Assembly (NCBI RefSeq): GCF_000280495.2
Contig: NZ_CP018016.1
Span: 2,542,001-2,606,000 of the forward strand
Reading direction: 5' to 3'
Source: Kosakonia radicincitans DSM 16656
GTDB taxonomy: Bacteria > Pseudomonadota > Gammaproteobacteria > Enterobacterales > Enterobacteriaceae
DNA length: 64,000 nucleotides
The notes under the pieces are model-generated. The model had not been told where the DNA came from. It was given only the letters and a program-made list of their open reading frames with translations, and ran no database searches. Shown piece by piece: positions 59,428 to 64,000 of this stretch. How positions within the stretch are numbered: position 1 is the first letter of the stretch; each line of letters opens with the position of its first letter. The translations under genes were made by a program, and so were the position numbers.

Positions 59428-59769
59428 ATGATGAAAAAACGACTGCTGATGGCATTGTTGGTGCTGAGCCTCGCCAGTGCAACCGCGCAGGCATTGACGC
59501 TGGACGAAGCCCGTTCACAAGGGCGGGTGGGGGAAACCTTAACCGGCTACATTGCGCCGGTAAGCCACGATAAAGAGACGATGGCGCTGGTGGATCGCAT
59601 TAACAAAGCGCGTGCCGAAAGCTACCAGCAACTGGCCGATAGCAACAACATCCCCGTTGATGATGTGGCGAAGATGGCGGGGCAGAAACTGGTGGATCGC
59701 GCCCGGCCCGGTGAATATGTGCAGGGCATTAACGGTAAATGGCTGAAGAAATCGTCAGCGGCGCATTGA
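59428..59769 (+). CDS. ydbL: Periplasmic protein YdbL
   Basis: YdbL is a periplasmic chaperone-like protein that keeps YnbE from over-assembling in E. coli. The 113 residues start with a signal peptide (LLMALLVLSLASATAQA) followed by LTLDEARSQGRVGE and MAGQKLVDRARPGEYVQG. The C-terminus KKSSAAH is slightly longer than the E. coli protein. It overlaps 41 bases of the LysR gene on the other strand. Confidence 0.93.
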   Translation: MMKKRLLMALLVLSLASATAQALTLDEARSQGRVGETLTGYIAPVSHDKETMALVDRINKARAESYQQLADSNNIPVDDVAKMAGQKLVDRARPGEYVQGINGKWLKKSSAAH

Positions 59770-60643
59770 TTTCATCACTAAGATGCTGGCGTAACCACGC
59801 CAGCGCCTGTTCCGCCCGCCGCGTTATCGGCCACTCCGCGCGGTGAATCAGCCACAGCGTATCGACAACGTTGACCGGATGGTTGTCAACCTGCAACAGT
59901 GCCTGGCGCGGAAAGGCCAGCCGCGCATAGCGCGGTAACACCGTAAAACCCAGCCCGCGTGAAACGGGTTCCGGTATCAGACCAATATGGTTAATAAAAC
60001 CGCTCACCCGTATGCTTTGCATTCCCGGATTGCCGGGAAAACGGCGGCTGAGCAGCCGCGTCGCCATCGCATGTCCATCCGGGTGGCTGATAAACCCCAG
60101 CTTTTGCAGATCCTGCCAGCTACTGGCAGTACAGCCAGCGGGAAGCACTAATTCTAGCGGCTCCTCGGTGAATTTATGCGCCGTCAGACGCGTGTCATCT
60201 GGTTGTTGCGTGACCAACCCTAACTCGTAGCGGCTGGCCAGCACTTCAGCAATCACCGAGTGATTGGGCGATACGCGCAGGCGGATGGTCAGTTCAGGTT
60301 GCTGCTGCTGCAAATTGAGCAGCAGCGGGTAGATGCGCAACCCGATGCTGCCCGGGCATATGACGCTGATTTCACCGCCTGCTTTATCCTTATCTTCCAG
60401 ACGATTTTGTAAACGCTTATCCGCCTGTTCCAGCTCCTGGCAATAATCGCGTAATGCGTTGCCTTGCGGCGTTAGCTCCAGCGTCCGTTTCCCGCGCAAA
60501 ATCAGCGGGCCGGTTTGTTGCTCCAGTTGGCGAATATGCTGGCTGACCGCCGCCTGGGTAATGCCAAGCTTATCCGCTGCGCGGGTAAACGATCCGGCTT
60601 CAATCAGGGCGCTAAATGATCGTAAAAGCTGCGGGTTAAACAT
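59729..60643 (-). CDS. LysR-family transcriptional regulator
   Basis: The 304 residues have the N-terminal helix-turn-helix (SFTRAADKLGITQAAVSQHI) and a LysR effector domain. I cannot assign targets. The gene ends inside ydbL and is divergent from the MarR gene on the right across 228 bases. LysR regulators often act on divergent neighbours, so the MarR gene or its own promoter are candidates. E. coli K-12 does not have this gene here. Confidence 0.88.
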   Translation of the reverse strand: MFNPQLLRSFSALIEAGSFTRAADKLGITQAAVSQHIRQLEQQTGPLILRGKRTLELTPQGNALRDYCQELEQADKRLQNRLEDKDKAGGEISVICPGSIGLRIYPLLLNLQQQQPELTIRLRVSPNHSVIAEVLASRYELGLVTQQPDDTRLTAHKFTEEPLELVLPAGCTASSWQDLQKLGFISHPDGHAMATRLLSRRFPGNPGMQSIRVSGFINHIGLIPEPVSRGLGFTVLPRYARLAFPRQALLQVDNHPVNVVDTLWLIHRAEWPITRRAEQALAWLRQHLSDEINAPLTISSAIYR

Positions 60644-60871
60644 AATGAATATTTATAGAGTTCATAAGGAAATGCCTATTTTCATTATAATTAGCCCGGT
60701 ATAGGCTTGTCCATCTGCTGAGCGTACAGCCCTGATTAACGTGGTGAATCCCCCTATGCGGCGGGGCGCTTTTGATCATGAAGAACATTGCTGCGCAGGC
60801 TACGGGATCAAACGTAGCTTACCGGGAGGCACCCGGCACCACTCCTCAGTTCTGCTTTTTCAGGATCCCCT

Positions 60872-61303
60872 ATGGACAATGCCGGGCTTTTATCGCGTGT
60901 ACACATGTTGTACCTGGCGTCGCATAATTTGCGTCTGCTGATTGATCAAAAAATTAAAGACAACCACATCGGTTTTAATGGCTGGATGCTTCTCGTCTGT
61001 ATTCGTAACGAATCGCAGATTGTGACGCAACGGGAAATCGCGCTGCGCATGGGGCTTAAGGAGCCCAGCGTCGGCGAGCTGATCAAACAGCTTATGAAAC
61101 AGAAATTGCTGGTGCGCGCGGTCAATATCAGCGACCGGCGTAAATACGCCATCAAAATCACCGATCAAGGTGTGGCGATGTATAACGAGATCCAGCAGGC
61201 GCTACAGCCGCTGTTTCACACTATTTTTCCCGGGCAAATGGAACAGTTGGATGGGTTACTGCAAACGATCCTGACAGCGACAAAGCGCTATACGGCAGAG
61301 TAG
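60872..61303 (+). CDS. MarR-family transcriptional regulator
   Basis: A 143-residue winged-helix protein resembles MarR/SlyA regulators: TQREIALRMGLKEPSVGELIKQL is the recognition helix-turn-helix and SDRRKYAIKITDQG is the wing. AGGA precedes the ATG. It converges on azoR, which encodes a quinone/azo reductase. MarR proteins often control redox or xenobiotic genes, so azoR is a reasonable but unproven target. Confidence 0.88.
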   Translation: MDNAGLLSRVHMLYLASHNLRLLIDQKIKDNHIGFNGWMLLVCIRNESQIVTQREIALRMGLKEPSVGELIKQLMKQKLLVRAVNISDRRKYAIKITDQGVAMYNEIQQALQPLFHTIFPGQMEQLDGLLQTILTATKRYTAE

Positions 61304-61315
61304 AGCGGGGAGAAA

Positions 61316-61339
61316 CCCTCCCACCGGATGGTGAGAGGG
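61316..61339 (-). terminator. Hairpin between the MarR gene and azoR
   Basis: CCCTCCCACC and GGTGAGAGGG pair around a four-base loop with one mismatch; TTT follows on the minus strand. Confidence 0.6.
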
Positions 61340-61347
61340 GGAATATC

Positions 61348-64000
<2,653 letters not shown>

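Overview
The window is chromosomal DNA of an enteric bacterium (Enterobacteriaceae). Nearly every core gene reads as a close relative of an E. coli K-12 protein, and the order follows the E. coli topA-cysB-acnA ... hrpA stretch. It is not E. coli. The puu cluster is missing between sapA and pspF, the ycjM-W block is missing between pspD and ycjX, the fnr/uspE/ogt block is missing beside mppA, and ttcA carries no Rac prophage. Several accessory genes are present instead: an rpfF-rpfR diffusible-signal-factor module, a MHYT-GGDEF-EAL protein, a sensorless chemoreceptor, an AppA-type phytase and a second-locus RyhB-type sRNA. Enterobacter, Kosakonia or Cronobacter relatives would fit; I cannot name the species.

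Layout. 1-12.4 kb: the 3' part of topA, cysB, the microprotein genes ymiA-yciX-ymiC, acnA, ribA, pgpB, lapAB, pyrF-yciH, osmB, yciT and yciZ. 12.5-15.4 kb: rpfF (signal synthase) faces rpfR (PAS-GGDEF-EAL receptor) and their stop codons overlap. 15.6-26.3 kb, minus strand: rnb, yciW, fabI, the sapABCDF transporter operon and pspF. 26.4-32.2 kb, plus strand: the sigma-54 pspABCD operon with ycjX-ycjF, then tyrR behind a TyrR box. 32.3-36.4 kb: tpx and the murein-peptide recycling genes ycjG, mpaA and mppA.

36.4-46.1 kb is the most regulatory part. It holds a Fur-boxed RyhB-like sRNA, an unnamed small gene, the diguanylate cyclase gene dgcM, the MHYT-GGDEF-EAL gene, a chemoreceptor gene, zntB, the FNR-boxed sRNA fnrS, a proline-rich microprotein gene, dbpA and ttcA. 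46.5-52.2 kb: phytase, a small ABM-type protein, a KTSC protein and nifJ. 52.2-54.3 kb is a gene-poor patch with one cold-shock gene, a degenerate tRNA-like element and a small predicted secreted protein. 54.3-64 kb: ydbJ, hslJ, ldhA, a small membrane protein, the ydbH-ynbE-ydbL envelope operon, LysR and MarR regulators, azoR, and the start of hrpA, which leaves the window.

Themes. Three c-di-GMP enzymes (RpfR, DgcM and the MHYT protein) plus a fatty-acid signal synthase lie within 28 kb. Envelope-stress and envelope-maintenance genes recur (psp, sap, lapAB, ydbH-ynbE-ydbL, murein recycling). Two global metal/oxygen regulons are represented by sRNAs (RyhB-type with a Fur box, FnrS with an FNR box). 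All functional statements rest on reading the sequence and on remembered family knowledge; no database search was run.
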